Shown here piece after piece: positions 26,330 through 35,553 of a stretch of 64,000 nucleotides of DNA. The notes below the pieces were generated by a model. That model was not told the origin of the DNA and made no database searches. It saw nothing but the letters and a program-made list of their open reading frames with translations. Within the stretch, counting starts at the first letter, position 1. Each line of letters starts with the position of its first letter. Source of the stretch: Bacteroidales bacterium (GTDB lineage: Bacteria > Bacteroidota > Bacteroidia > Bacteroidales > P3); assembly GCA_024400495.1 (NCBI GenBank), contig JAKSMR010000002.1, positions 1 through 64,000 on the forward strand. The letters are read 5' to 3'. Made by a program: the position numbers and the translations under genes.

Positions 26330-26614
26330 TTATTTAACGCTCTTTTTCACATCCTCTACGAAAGGCTTAGCGGGTTTGAAAGCGGGAATATAGTGCTCGG
26401 GAACCACAACAGAGGTATTCTTGGAGATGTTACGACCAATTTTTTCAGCTCTTTTCTTTACGATGAAGCTACCGAAACCACGGAGATAAACGTTCTCACC
26501 ATTGGCCATGTTTTCCTTTACTACGTTCATGAATTCTTCAACAATTGCCTGAATAGCAATCTTCTCGATGCCGGTCTTGTTGGCAATTTCGGAAACGATT
26601 TCAGCTTTAGTCAT
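26330..26614 (-). CDS. HU-family DNA-binding protein
   Basis: The 94-residue protein MTKAEIVSEIANKTGIEKIA has the HU arm region GENVYLRGFGSFIVKKRAEK and the IGRN motif. It ends in a short lysine-containing tail. It binds and bends DNA as a nucleoid protein. It is monocistronic, with a TACTTTTG box about 50 bp upstream and a terminator downstream. Confidence 0.94.
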   Translation of the reverse strand: MTKAEIVSEIANKTGIEKIAIQAIVEEFMNVVKENMANGENVYLRGFGSFIVKKRAEKIGRNISKNTSVVVPEHYIPAFKPAKPFVEDVKKSVK

Positions 26615-26663
26615 GTTAATTTTTATTTAAAATCTATTAGTATTTTTTGTTCAAAAGGGAGTG

Positions 26664-26671
26664 CAAAAGTA
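26664..26671 (-). promoter_or_regulatory. -7 box for the HU gene
   Basis: On the minus strand the sequence is TACTTTTG, matching TAnnTTTG, 50 bp before the start. Confidence 0.6.
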
Positions 26672-26679
26672 CTAAAAAA

Positions 26680-27200
26680 ATTGATAATACAAGTAGTTAC
26701 GTGAAAAAAAAATCATTTTTTGCATCTCAAGCACCTTCAATCCCAGCATTTTTCGCATATTGGGCGATTTCCCCACAAAGTGCCCGACGGAAGAAAATCC
26801 AAGGCTCAAATGGACTTTTCCGCCTCTTCTTCGAGGAAAATCGGGCTGCTTTTGTTTGCACAAACAATAGCCTCTCAGGTGTTTAGCAGAAGAGCCGTCG
26901 GGCTATCAGTTCTCCTCCTCCCCCTCACACGTCGCTCCTGCGTCGCACCAAAGTCGCTCTAGCGTCGCAAAAGAGGCTCCTTCGACGAGAGAAGAGCGAG
27001 GCTGGAGCGAGGCTAGACCAAGAGAAGCGGCAAACGTGGCAGGAAGAATGGGAGTGGATTCTCCTTGTGCGGAGAACCGAGGGGGGCCATTCATCTCAAG
27101 GAAGTGTTAAAATCACTTGGCCGAAGACCGGAAGAAATACGGCAACGACGCCCATTCTCAAAAATTTTTTGTGCACACGCCCGCGCATGTATGTTAAATA
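26680..27200. other. Intergenic region without a supported gene
   Basis: Short frames here lack protein character. Around 26920-27015 there are clustered GTCGC and GAGCGAGGC motifs in both orientations, suggesting decayed short repeats. I see no RNA gene or terminator of note. Confidence 0.5.
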
Positions 27201-27212
27201 TATATAAAAAAC

Positions 27213-27243
27213 TTGTTTATTTACAATTTTGGGCGTACCTTTG
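27213..27243 (+). promoter_or_regulatory. Promoter of the C10-peptidase-like gene
   Basis: TTGT at 27213-27216, 19 nt, then TACCTTTG at 27236-27243 fits the Bacteroidetes pattern. An 10-bp hairpin (AATCGCAAAA with TTTTGCGATT, 27251-27274) sits at the very start of the transcript. Confidence 0.65.
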
Positions 27244-27332
27244 CAACTTCAATCGCAAAAGGATTTTTGCGATTACCGCACCTATCAAACTAAGAAACAG
27301 AAATATACCGCATAAAGAAACTTATCAACGCC

Positions 27333-30300
27333 ATGAAAAAGTTCAACAATCACACCATTCTGGTACTCGGGTTCCTCCTCAGCCTGACAACCAGCGTCCA
27401 GCTGTGGGCCAACCCCGTCGATGTCGCCACCGCCCGTCGCGTAGCCTTCAATTTCATGAGACTGCAGGGATACGATATCTCCAGCCCCAAGGAGATGGCC
27501 AATGTCAGCAACATTCTGGGATTGGGCAACATCTATGTCTTCAACACTCCCGACAGACCCGGATATGTGGTTGTTTCCGCCAACGACTGCTACACGCCCA
27601 TCCTGGCGTTCTCTTCGCAAGGGTTCTTCCCCGAGCATCCTCATTGCATCCTGCAGAGTTGGTACAGAGATTGCAACAACCTTATCGAAGCCTTCATTGT
27701 ACAGAAGACCGAGAGCGTCTTTGCCAGCCGTTGGGAGATGCTGCTCGACAGCAAGCAGGTCAAAACGCAGGCTGCAAAGTCGCCTCATGGCAAATGGTGT
27801 CTGACAACTGAATGGGGTACTGGTGCCGGATACAACAAATACTGTCCCTTTGACATAGAAGGCGATGGTTTCCATGCTGACGCCGGCTCGTTTGCCGTGG
27901 CCGCAGCCCAGATCATCAACTACTGGGGACAGAAGCCCCTATATCACAACAACTGGGTTGACCCTTACGACCCCTGGGACGGCACCGCCGACCTCTCCGA
28001 CTACGCATACTATCTGGTCCCCGTAGAGAGCCGCGACTCCACTTTGGCCGACAACCGTCCCTACGCTCACGACTTCTATCATGGCTCCAAGAGATACGAA
28101 GATCCCAACTATGGCACCCAGTATGCAAACTTTGCAAGGAAAGACACCATATACGACTTCAACTCTTTCCCCGACAAGAAAGACCAACCCAACGACTACC
28201 AGAACCAGAGGATTTACAATGCCGACAAGATGGCCGAATTCATCTACCATGTTGGCGTGTCGATGGAGATGCAGTACGACAAAGTCAATTCTCTTCCACA
28301 AGACATTAACATTTCAAGAGCATTAGAGAACAGCCTAGGCACCCATTGGGGATTCGAAACCGGACGCCGAGCCCCACGCGATCAGTACCTACATTCTTTT
28401 AACGCGGCCAACAGTTCACTCCACTATAGGGACGCTATGCAGAAAGAGCTCCGACTGGGACGTCCTTTCATGTTCCAGTTCAAAGATACAACCAGCGGAT
28501 ATGTCCACTATTCGGTATGCGACGGCTATCACAAGGACAACACCGGCGCCTACGCACACCTCAACATGTGCAAAGGCGGCGACGGCAACGGATTCTACTA
28601 CCTCATCATCGACGATTCCACTTACATTATCAATGGTGAGGCTTATGGCAGTTCTCACTACATTGAATTCTCCCCCTACCCTCCCGAATACACCCCCGCG
28701 ATAGTGCTTACCTATATCTACAGTTTTACGCCAAACCCCTTTTGGTTCCATACCGACAAGGACTATGCCGAGTTCAACGAGGATTATGGTAGCGACGACA
28801 TCCGGGTTTTCCTGCCAGCCCCCTACCCCGAAAGCGACAACTTCTCAACAAACCTAGACATAATAGAGAACATAAACCAAGCCCAATCCGGAGTGGTTTT
28901 TTATGATTCTCCTATAACTTACTCTCATTGGTTCGCCGGCAGGCAGGACGACCCCGTACGTGGATTCAACATCCATCTTACATTACGCAAATCCACAAAC
29001 CAAGACATGGGCAACGGGAACTCCAGCTGCAACTCTCCTACAGTCTTTGACGACGCCGTCCACCAAACGACCTTCAGTTTCTCCCCTATTCCTTGGGACT
29101 CCCTGTCCCCCAACGTCACAAGCGCCTATTGGATCAACCGGACCCTCTACGAGGACACCACCTTCACCATCCCCATCTATTACAGCAAGAGCACGTTCAA
29201 CACTCCCGACACAATCATCTGCGACAACGGCGAGTTTGATTATGCCGTCTCGTCAGAAGACCTTCACAGCGAAGGATGTCGCATCCAGCAGCATTGGGGC
29301 ATAGCCTTCGCTCCCGAGCTCTTCTCCGGCTACGACACCATCATCGGATTCCAGTACTACGCCACCGATACCGAGCCCACCTGCGGCATCATCTACGAAA
29401 CCAACCACGGCTATCTCGACACAACGGCAGCATGGCCCTACCAATGCCGAGGTCAAGCAGAAAACTGCCAAGCAACCGAAGAGGGCTGGAACACCCATCT
29501 CTTCTCCACCCCCCTCCTTGTAAGCACCTGGACCTCCAACGGCACCAAACCCTTCTGGATCGAGCTGTCGGCCCGATCCAATGGCATGGGCGCATGGGCA
29601 GCCAACAGCACTGGAAGCACAAACAGCAGCTGCCGTTCCTTCCTCTGCCGTCCTTCCGAAAACGAGAACGGCTCCTTATCCGTAGGCTACGCTGGCCAGT
29701 GGAACTCCGGCGAATGGACCGAGGTGACCGGCAACATCCAATGGATGATTCGCCCCCTGGTCAAAGGTAGAGGAATCCCCAAGCCCTACAAAGTCAAGAC
29801 CGACTTCATGGAATGCCCCAATATCAGTTGGTATGCACCTGAGAACTATCGGAAATTCCAGATAGTCATTGGCGAGAAAGGCTATATCCCCGGAAATGCC
29901 GACTCCCTAGCAAGCATCTACGTGCCAGCCGATGAATGCAACCACGAGCAGGGAACGAATTATTTTGAGAAGCATCTATGCGATCTCTACTATGGCAGAG
30001 AAGAAGGACCCATCCTCCAGGACGGCAAAGACTACGACGCCTACATCCGCATCATAGGAGACTACAATATGGCCGGTCCTTGGTCAGACCCAGGCACCCT
30101 TGAAGCGCCTTGCTACAATATCCAGCAGCTCCCCTTCTCCGAAGACTTCAAGAACGGATGTCCTCGTTGCTGGACCGACGAATCGGAGGGATACCTCACC
30201 TGGCTTCTCAACAGCGGCCTTTGGATCGAGCATCTCTACAATCCCGATTCCATAGTCGTTGCCAAGGATGGTACCGGTACCGGAAGCGAAGAGACCTTCG

Positions 30301-30875
30301 CCATGCTTGTCACTCCCGAGATCGACTTCTCCTCCATCACCCCGAGCCAGATAGCCCAGCTCTCGTTCCTCCAACGCCAGACCTGCGCCGTTCAAGCCGA
30401 CACAGACTATATGGACGTCCTCTACCGAGTATTTGAAGGCTATCCCATATACGAATGGTCAGCATGGACCACCCTCAAGCGCGACACCGTAACAAACACC
30501 AATATCGAAGCAGTTGTCATCGACCTCCCCTCGCCTACCAGCACTTGGGCCACCATCCAGTTTGCCTTCAACATCAACGTTAAGAAGTCCGTGATGGCTG
30601 TCTTCTCCGACCTTCTCATCCAGGCTGTTCCCCGACCCGCTACGCCGGCTCCCGACAATGCCGCTCCTCCTATGTATCCTAACCCCAGCGCTGGCGTGTT
30701 CACCGTTGACTGTCCCGACGTGCAGGAGATAGAAGCGCTAGACGTCATGGGCCGATCTGTAAAGAAAGTTGTCAACACCAACGTGATCGACATCACCAAC
30801 CGTCCTCCCGGCACCTATATGCTCCGCGTAACCACCGGAGCAGGCGTCTCGGTAGGCAAAGTCAGCAAGAAATAA
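27333..30875 (+). CDS. Large secreted C10 (streptopain-type) peptidase homologue with T9SS tail, active-site Cys replaced
   Basis: The 1180-residue protein has a signal peptide, a Spi-like prodomain (about residues 28-110) and a C10 peptidase-type region (about 155-460). The catalytic cysteine stretch, normally GCVATAMAQ, reads GSFAVAAAQ, with Ser186 at the cysteine position. The catalytic His is kept in VHYSVCDGY (His392), as is a NMCKGGDGNGFYY glycine stretch. It should therefore be inactive as a cysteine protease, or an unusual serine variant. A long beta-rich region follows, and the last 70 residues are a type A T9SS sorting tail (MYPNPSAGVF to MLRVTTG). Surface export is expected. A DUF4476 protein follows 24 bp later. 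Confidence 0.85.
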   Translation: MKKFNNHTILVLGFLLSLTTSVQLWANPVDVATARRVAFNFMRLQGYDISSPKEMANVSNILGLGNIYVFNTPDRPGYVVVSANDCYTPILAFSSQGFFPEHPHCILQSWYRDCNNLIEAFIVQKTESVFASRWEMLLDSKQVKTQAAKSPHGKWCLTTEWGTGAGYNKYCPFDIEGDGFHADAGSFAVAAAQIINYWGQKPLYHNNWVDPYDPWDGTADLSDYAYYLVPVESRDSTLADNRPYAHDFYHGSKRYEDPNYGTQYANFARKDTIYDFNSFPDKKDQPNDYQNQRIYNADKMAEFIYHVGVSMEMQYDKVNSLPQDINISRALENSLGTHWGFETGRRAPRDQYLHSFNAANSSLHYRDAMQKELRLGRPFMFQFKDTTSGYVHYSVCDGYHKDNTGAYAHLNMCKGGDGNGFYYLIIDDSTYIINGEAYGSSHYIEFSPYPPEYTPAIVLTYIYSFTPNPFWFHTDKDYAEFNEDYGSDDIRVFLPAPYPESDNFSTNLDIIENINQAQSGVVFYDSPITYSHWFAGRQDDPVRGFNIHLTLRKSTNQDMGNGNSSCNSPTVFDDAVHQTTFSFSPIPWDSLSPNVTSAYWINRTLYEDTTFTIPIYYSKSTFNTPDTIICDNGEFDYAVSSEDLHSEGCRIQQHWGIAFAPELFSGYDTIIGFQYYATDTEPTCGIIYETNHGYLDTTAAWPYQCRGQAENCQATEEGWNTHLFSTPLLVSTWTSNGTKPFWIELSARSNGMGAWAANSTGSTNSSCRSFLCRPSENENGSLSVGYAGQWNSGEWTEVTGNIQWMIRPLVKGRGIPKPYKVKTDFMECPNISWYAPENYRKFQIVIGEKGYIPGNADSLASIYVPADECNHEQGTNYFEKHLCDLYYGREEGPILQDGKDYDAYIRIIGDYNMAGPWSDPGTLEAPCYNIQQLPFSEDFKNGCPRCWTDESEGYLTWLLNSGLWIEHLYNPDSIVVAKDGTGTGSEETFAMLVTPEIDFSSITPSQIAQLSFLQRQTCAVQADTDYMDVLYRVFEGYPIYEWSAWTTLKRDTVTNTNIEAVVIDLPSPTSTWATIQFAFNINVKKSVMAVFSDLLIQAVPRPATPAPDNAAPPMYPNPSAGVFTVDCPDVQEIEALDVMGRSVKKVVNTNVIDITNRPPGTYMLRVTTGAGVSVGKVSKK

Positions 30876-30899
30876 TCGTTCCATAACACCTTCCCCACT

Positions 30900-31664
30900 A
30901 TGAAAAGAATAACCCTACTCCTCACCCTCTGCCTCCTCGCTTTCGCCGCAATGGCACAACCCGGAGAGAAACAGAAGAAAAGCCACACAAAGGGAAACCT
31001 CCCCACCGTCATCTCCAGCGAGAACGGTGAGAGCTTCTATGTTGAGATAAACGACCGCATGCAGAACATGCGTCCTCAGAGCTACGTCATGGTAAGCGAC
31101 TTCGGTCCCTACTCCGAGCGCGAGGTCACCATCCTTATGAAACAACCCAAGGGCTTGACTCTTCTTGCCACCATCAGAAAAGGTCAGGAGTATGTACTTT
31201 TCCTTGATCAGCACGACAACACCTACCGACTCCTCACAAAAGAGGAGCGCGAGCACTACCGCCACGACCATCAGCACCACGCCTCCACCCCCTCACACAA
31301 CCCAGTCCATGGTGCCGTTCATCCCGAGCACAACAGCCATGCTCAGCATGTCCATCCCGTTCCTACACCCGAGCCCATCGCCATACTACCCACCACCAAC
31401 GAAGTGAAAGAGATGGTGGACAGACTGAAACGTTGCTCCTTCGACGACGACCGTCTCAATCTCGCCCGCGGCTTTGCCAAACGCCATATGGAGAGTGGCC
31501 AGATCGGACAACTTGCCCGCACCTTCTCCTTCGACGACAACCGACTCGTCTTCCTCAAGATGGCCTATGCCAACTGCATCGATAAGGAGAACTACTTCCG
31601 TCTTACCGACCACCTCACCTTCAGCGACAACCGCAACGCCCTCCTGAAATATATCAGTCAGTAA
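30900..31664 (+). CDS. Secreted DUF4476-domain protein
   Basis: The 254-residue protein has a signal peptide (MKRITLLLTLCLLAFAAMAQ), a beta-rich middle domain, a His-rich linker (about residues 120-150) and a C-terminal helical DUF4476 domain with repeats of the FDDDRLNLAR / FDDNRLVFLK / FSDNRNALLK type. The domain has no known biochemical role. It is probably cotranscribed with the large C10-like protein and shares its export route up to the periplasm; no T9SS tail is seen. Confidence 0.85.
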   Translation: MKRITLLLTLCLLAFAAMAQPGEKQKKSHTKGNLPTVISSENGESFYVEINDRMQNMRPQSYVMVSDFGPYSEREVTILMKQPKGLTLLATIRKGQEYVLFLDQHDNTYRLLTKEEREHYRHDHQHHASTPSHNPVHGAVHPEHNSHAQHVHPVPTPEPIAILPTTNEVKEMVDRLKRCSFDDDRLNLARGFAKRHMESGQIGQLARTFSFDDNRLVFLKMAYANCIDKENYFRLTDHLTFSDNRNALLKYISQ

Positions 31665-31692
31665 CAACTGCACAAAATAACACCTCCCTAAC

Positions 31693-31721
31693 AAAGACTG
31701 CCTCACCTCGAGACAGTCTTT
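31693..31721 (+). terminator. Intrinsic terminator after the DUF4476 gene
   Basis: AAAGACTG at 31693-31700 pairs with CAGTCTTT at 31714-31721. The following tract is weak, so termination efficiency is uncertain. Confidence 0.65.
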
Positions 31722-31739
31722 GTTCGTTATACTATATAA

Positions 31740-31783
31740 GGCTACCTCTAAAGATTAGAAAACGAACAACATTAGCGGTTGCC
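31740..31783. mobile_element. 44-bp miniature inverted-repeat element
   Basis: Terminal repeats GGCTACCTCTAAAGATTAG and CATTAGCGGTTGCC match those of the element at 15430. It is flanked by ATAA on both sides (31736-31739, 31784-31787), a 4-bp target duplication. Confidence 0.65.
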
Positions 31784-31864
31784 ATAACTAATTAATTAGG
31801 TAACTATATACCTGTTGGCAGTTATCATTGCGGAGACAATTCATCATCTCTTCATAGCAGACCT

Positions 31865-31954
31865 CGTCATTGCGGGCTTGACCCGCAATCTATTGCGACG
31901 GGTTCGAGACTCGTTGCCGGACAGTCTAGATTGCGGGGCAAGCCCGCAATGACG
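31865..31954. repeat. Long palindromic intergenic repeat
   Basis: A 28-nt arm beginning CGTCATTGCGGGCTTGACCC (31865-31892) is repeated inverted at 31927-31954 with one mismatch, around a 34-nt loop. The form is REP-like. Confidence 0.85.
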
Positions 31955-32071
31955 GAATACGGAAGGTTGGAATGACACCGAATAGCCAACGCTATCATTA
32001 ACAGCCTGTTGTATCTCTCATTTGTGCCAACATGTATATAATCCCCCACAAAAAAAACAAGAAGGAAACTC

Positions 32072-32713
32072 TTATTTGCTCAAGAGCATCGAAAACACAA
32101 GATATGCAGCAAAAGCCAGCAGGATACACCCTATTATCTTGTTCATGATGTTCAACACTCTCGCCGTGAGGAAACGTTGCAGCATCGACGCCAGCTTGCA
32201 TTTGAGCACATCAAGCGAGACCGTAGTCAGAAGCACGCCGGCAAAGAAGAGATACAGGTGGTTGGTGGATACGCCGCCTGCTCCCGACGCCATGGCTACG
32301 ATGGAGACCCAATAGAGCCAGATGATAGGATTGAAGAAGTTGATGGCAAACCCACGGAGATATACCGAATACCACTTGGGCGCATCGCCAGCACGGAACT
32401 TCATCACCGAACCGCTATCCTCCGCGTCGTGAGTCTTGTGGAGGAAGAAATAGATGGCAAAGAGGACCAGCACCGAGCCGCCCATGATGACAACATAGAG
32501 ATTGTGCATCAACGAAACCATATCTACGCCGCTCAACACGGTAAGAAGTAGCGACACGGTAATGATATCGCTCAAATTCACCCCAAAAGCAAACGGTCTC
32601 GCCACCTTGAATCCATAATGGACGCTAGTCTGCAGGAGCGAGAAGAAGGCTGGTCCAAAGCTGTAAATCAGCGATATCATTATGCCCATGCCTATGCCAA
32701 GGAAGAATTCCAT
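32072..32713 (-). CDS. LysE-family transporter
   Basis: The 213-residue protein has six hydrophobic segments and the LysE-type N-terminus GIMISLIYSFGPAFFSLLQT and the central FAINFFNPIIWLYWVSI. Family members export amino acids or small solutes. The substrate is unknown and it has no operon partner here. Confidence 0.82.
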   Translation of the reverse strand: MEFFLGIGMGIMISLIYSFGPAFFSLLQTSVHYGFKVARPFAFGVNLSDIITVSLLLTVLSGVDMVSLMHNLYVVIMGGSVLVLFAIYFFLHKTHDAEDSGSVMKFRAGDAPKWYSVYLRGFAINFFNPIIWLYWVSIVAMASGAGGVSTNHLYLFFAGVLLTTVSLDVLKCKLASMLQRFLTARVLNIMNKIIGCILLAFAAYLVFSMLLSK

Positions 32714-32916
32714 ATGCCGTTTTCTCTAATTTATTTGCAATATTATCAAACTGCAAAAATACATATTTATTGTCATATACCAAACAATAAAGCCACTTTT
32801 TTTCCTTTTTTAACACATTTACTCCTATTTAACTATAGCCAGCCAAGAAAAAAAAGACGTTGCTATTTGAAATAATAATGCTATCTTTGCACAATCAAAA
32901 AAAAGCCCAACACCCC

Positions 32917-33747
32917 ATGGAAGAACAGCACGAAAGCATTAACGACGAGCTTATTGAAGCACTTCATATCAGCAGACCCGTTTACGAGGAAGTCCAGCAT
33001 ATTGTAGGACACATGCCCACCATCGACGAGTTGAGCACGCTTCTTGCCATGTGGGAGGGCAGCGGACGCCAGCAGGGCCTTCTTGCCTGGCTGAAGGGGC
33101 AGCACCATGCCGTAGAGACCAACGACTACATCTACGACGGGGACGGAAGTCAGCACAGAGAGATTCGGGAGCCCCGTATCAAAGACTGTCTCGACATCGC
33201 CCGCAAGCTTTGGGGAAAGAGAAATGCCACTCCCGAGCCCGACGCTCCGGCAGCAGCCCCAAACGCTCCATCATTCACCCACTCGGGACATTCCCTCTAT
33301 CTCGTGGGGAATATATCCACCGAGTTCCTCGATTCGGAATACGCACGGCAGTACCTGCACCTCGTTGACGAGCCCATATCCCTCGGCAACGATGACGACG
33401 ACCGCGACTACCACCTCATGATCCTTTCCGCACTACAGGAAAACGGAACAACTATCGCCACCTGCGAGGTGGAGCAAGGCGGCATCTTCGGATCCTTGCT
33501 TCGTTGTTCCCTTCCCCATCGGCTCGGCTTTGACATCCTCAGCTGCAGAGAGATCCGCATCGACGCCTTCCTATTCGGCGAAGAGAAAGGAAGATTCATC
33601 GCCTGCATGAAAGAGGAAGATGAAGAATTCTTTTTGCAAAAACTATCCGAGGCAGCCATAAACTGCTGCTTCCTCGGGCACACCACCAAAGGGCGCATCC
33701 TTGTTGACGGAATGGACTTCGGCCCGTCTACCGACTACCAGATATGA
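32917..33747 (+). CDS. PurL C-terminal-domain-like protein
   Basis: A TATCTTTG box at 32882-32889 places transcription near 32896, so the start is the ATG at 32917. The 276-residue product begins with an acidic helical stretch; its later half (about 135-270) resembles the AIRS C-terminal domain of formylglycinamidine synthase: CEVEQGGIFGSLLRCSLPHR, then FLFGEEKGRFIACMKEEDEE, then FLGHTTKGRILVDG. The N-terminal catalytic and glutaminase domains are missing, so enzymatic purine synthesis is unlikely. It may be a regulatory or orphan homologue. Confidence 0.6.
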   Translation: MEEQHESINDELIEALHISRPVYEEVQHIVGHMPTIDELSTLLAMWEGSGRQQGLLAWLKGQHHAVETNDYIYDGDGSQHREIREPRIKDCLDIARKLWGKRNATPEPDAPAAAPNAPSFTHSGHSLYLVGNISTEFLDSEYARQYLHLVDEPISLGNDDDDRDYHLMILSALQENGTTIATCEVEQGGIFGSLLRCSLPHRLGFDILSCREIRIDAFLFGEEKGRFIACMKEEDEEFFLQKLSEAAINCCFLGHTTKGRILVDGMDFGPSTDYQI

Positions 33748-33790
33748 ACGGCCACAGGGCCTCTACAGCCCCTCTCCCACGCCAGCACGC

Positions 33791-34540
33791 CTACTCTCCG
33801 TCCATCACATAACGGCGCTTGTTTCGCGTGCTTTTACCATACTCTATCGCCTCTTGAGGGCAACGGCAGATGCAAGCCATACAATGGGTGCAATTGCCGT
33901 TCCAAGTAGGCTTTCCGTCAACGAGGGCCACATTCTTCATCGGGCACACCTCCTCGCACACACCACAGCCCACACAAGAGTCCTTCACAAAGAACTGCTT
34001 GTCTTTCACGATGAAGGAGAAGAACAGGCTGTTGGTTATCCCACTAAAGATCTTATCCCTCAAGTTTACCGGACGTTCGGGGAAATGCTCGCCCCGTTCA
34101 AGATACTGGCACACCTCCATCACAGCCAGATCGGCACACTCCACAATAGTACGGCTCAGCTCTACCGACGGGGCCGTGAACATCGTGATATAGTTCTCCG
34201 GCATCACCACCTCTATGCCACCCATACATTCCACCCCTATCCTCGAGCAGAGCTCGTTCAGGTACTTCTCCGCATTGCCGAAATCGTCGCCACAGGTCAT
34301 CACAAAATAAACCTTCTGGCCTTTGTGGAAATGCTGCCTCTCCATCCACGAACTCACCACACGGGGCAGACGCCAGCAATAGGTAGGAGTGACGAACACC
34401 AACGTGTCGTCGGGAATGGAAACCGGAACATTCTTGCGAAAAACCTCATTCAACGAAAGCGTCTCGGCTCCCATCTTCTTGGAAATCTGCTTTGCGACAT
34501 ACGCGCTATTGCCTGTGCCAGAGTAATGTATGATAAACAT
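33791..34540 (-). CDS. EFR1-type flavodoxin-ferredoxin protein
   Basis: I start at 34540 with MFIIHYSGTGNSAYVAKQIS, a flavodoxin-like FMN loop (SGTGNS), because the upstream frame lacks character and a TATCTTTG box lies at 34563-34570 on the minus strand. The 249-residue product has a flavodoxin domain and two C-terminal 4Fe-4S clusters (CVGCGVCEEVCP and CTHCMACICRCP). It would be a soluble electron carrier. The partner is unknown. Confidence 0.85.
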   Translation of the reverse strand: MFIIHYSGTGNSAYVAKQISKKMGAETLSLNEVFRKNVPVSIPDDTLVFVTPTYCWRLPRVVSSWMERQHFHKGQKVYFVMTCGDDFGNAEKYLNELCSRIGVECMGGIEVVMPENYITMFTAPSVELSRTIVECADLAVMEVCQYLERGEHFPERPVNLRDKIFSGITNSLFFSFIVKDKQFFVKDSCVGCGVCEEVCPMKNVALVDGKPTWNGNCTHCMACICRCPQEAIEYGKSTRNKRRYVMDGE

Positions 34541-35064
34541 ATGATGGAATATTTGATTTTGCAAAGATAACCATTTTTCTGAACATGGCAACCAAACCGT
34601 CACAAAAAGAGTCTTTATAGAAAGACGGAGACAAGAGAAGTCCCAGGTTGTGAACACGCACGGAAACACGTCAGGCCTCGTAGAGAATGAGCAGTCCCAG
34701 CCTGGTGTTCTTAAAGTTAAAGTTATTAAAGATACCCGTTGGCGGAATTAATCTAGGGCATATTTGACATGGCCAAGGGGTCTGCCCAAGAGGTAATCGA
34801 CATATTGTAAAGTAGCGAAAGATGCTACCTTACTGATCACTCTGGCGAACAGCCCAGCTGGTTGTTTGGTAAAGTTGCGATTCAGCATAAACTGCCCCAC
34901 AAACTGAGAGAAGTCGGTCTCGATACGCTTTCTGGCCTTTGCAAAAGGGATAAAAGCCGGTTTCCAATCCTTACTTGCTATGCTCGTGAGGATACATGGC
35001 CCCGGAAATGTCAAAATAGATTTTGCCATTTCTCTCGGCTTAAGTATCCTTCTGATTCAATCTA

Positions 35065-35243
35065 GGTGACCTCTAATAATTAGATTGAGATGATTTTTGA
35101 ATTTATGTCGAGTGGATTTCAAACAAAGGCGAAGAAGCATAGCCGTAGCTATGGTTCAAGACTTTGTGAAGAAAGACGCCGACAGAAAACAAAAAGCACT
35201 CAAGTCTAATGGATTCAAAAAAAACTAATTTTTAGAGGTCACC
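35065..35243. mobile_element. 179-bp MITE-like element, copy A
   Basis: Termini GGTGACCTCTAATAATTAG and CTAATTTTTAGAGGTCACC; target duplication TCTA at 35061-35064 and 35244-35247, verified against the uninterrupted sequence in IS copy 2. An internal CATAGC-CGTA-GCTATG hairpin is present. No coding capacity. Confidence 0.92.
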
Positions 35244-35374
35244 TCTATAAGGAACTTCAAGGCGAATGTTGGCCGATTCGAAAAGATCCAACTGCATAGA
35301 TGCACCAATATAGCCACGATCACCGAAGATACTGCAGTCGTGATATTCATATTTGACATCCTTCAAGTAATTAA

Positions 35375-35553
35375 GGTAACCTCTAATAATTAGATTGAGA
35401 TGATTTTTGATTTTATGTCGAACGGATTTCAAATAAAGGCAAAGAAGCATAGCCGTAGCTATGGTTCAAGACTTTATGAAGAAAGACGCCGACAGAAAAC
35501 TAAAAGCACTCAAGTCTAATGGATTCAAAAAAAACTAATTTTTAGAGGTTACC
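35375..35553. mobile_element. 179-bp MITE-like element, copy B
   Basis: Termini GGTAACC and GGTTACC; target duplication TTAA at 35371-35374 and 35554-35557, again verified against IS copy 2. Nearly identical to copy A. Confidence 0.92.

Noticed and set aside
31740-32071. tRNA or attachment site near the palindromic repeats
   Set aside because: No cloverleaf or tRNA 3' end could be found; the structures are simple inverted repeats.
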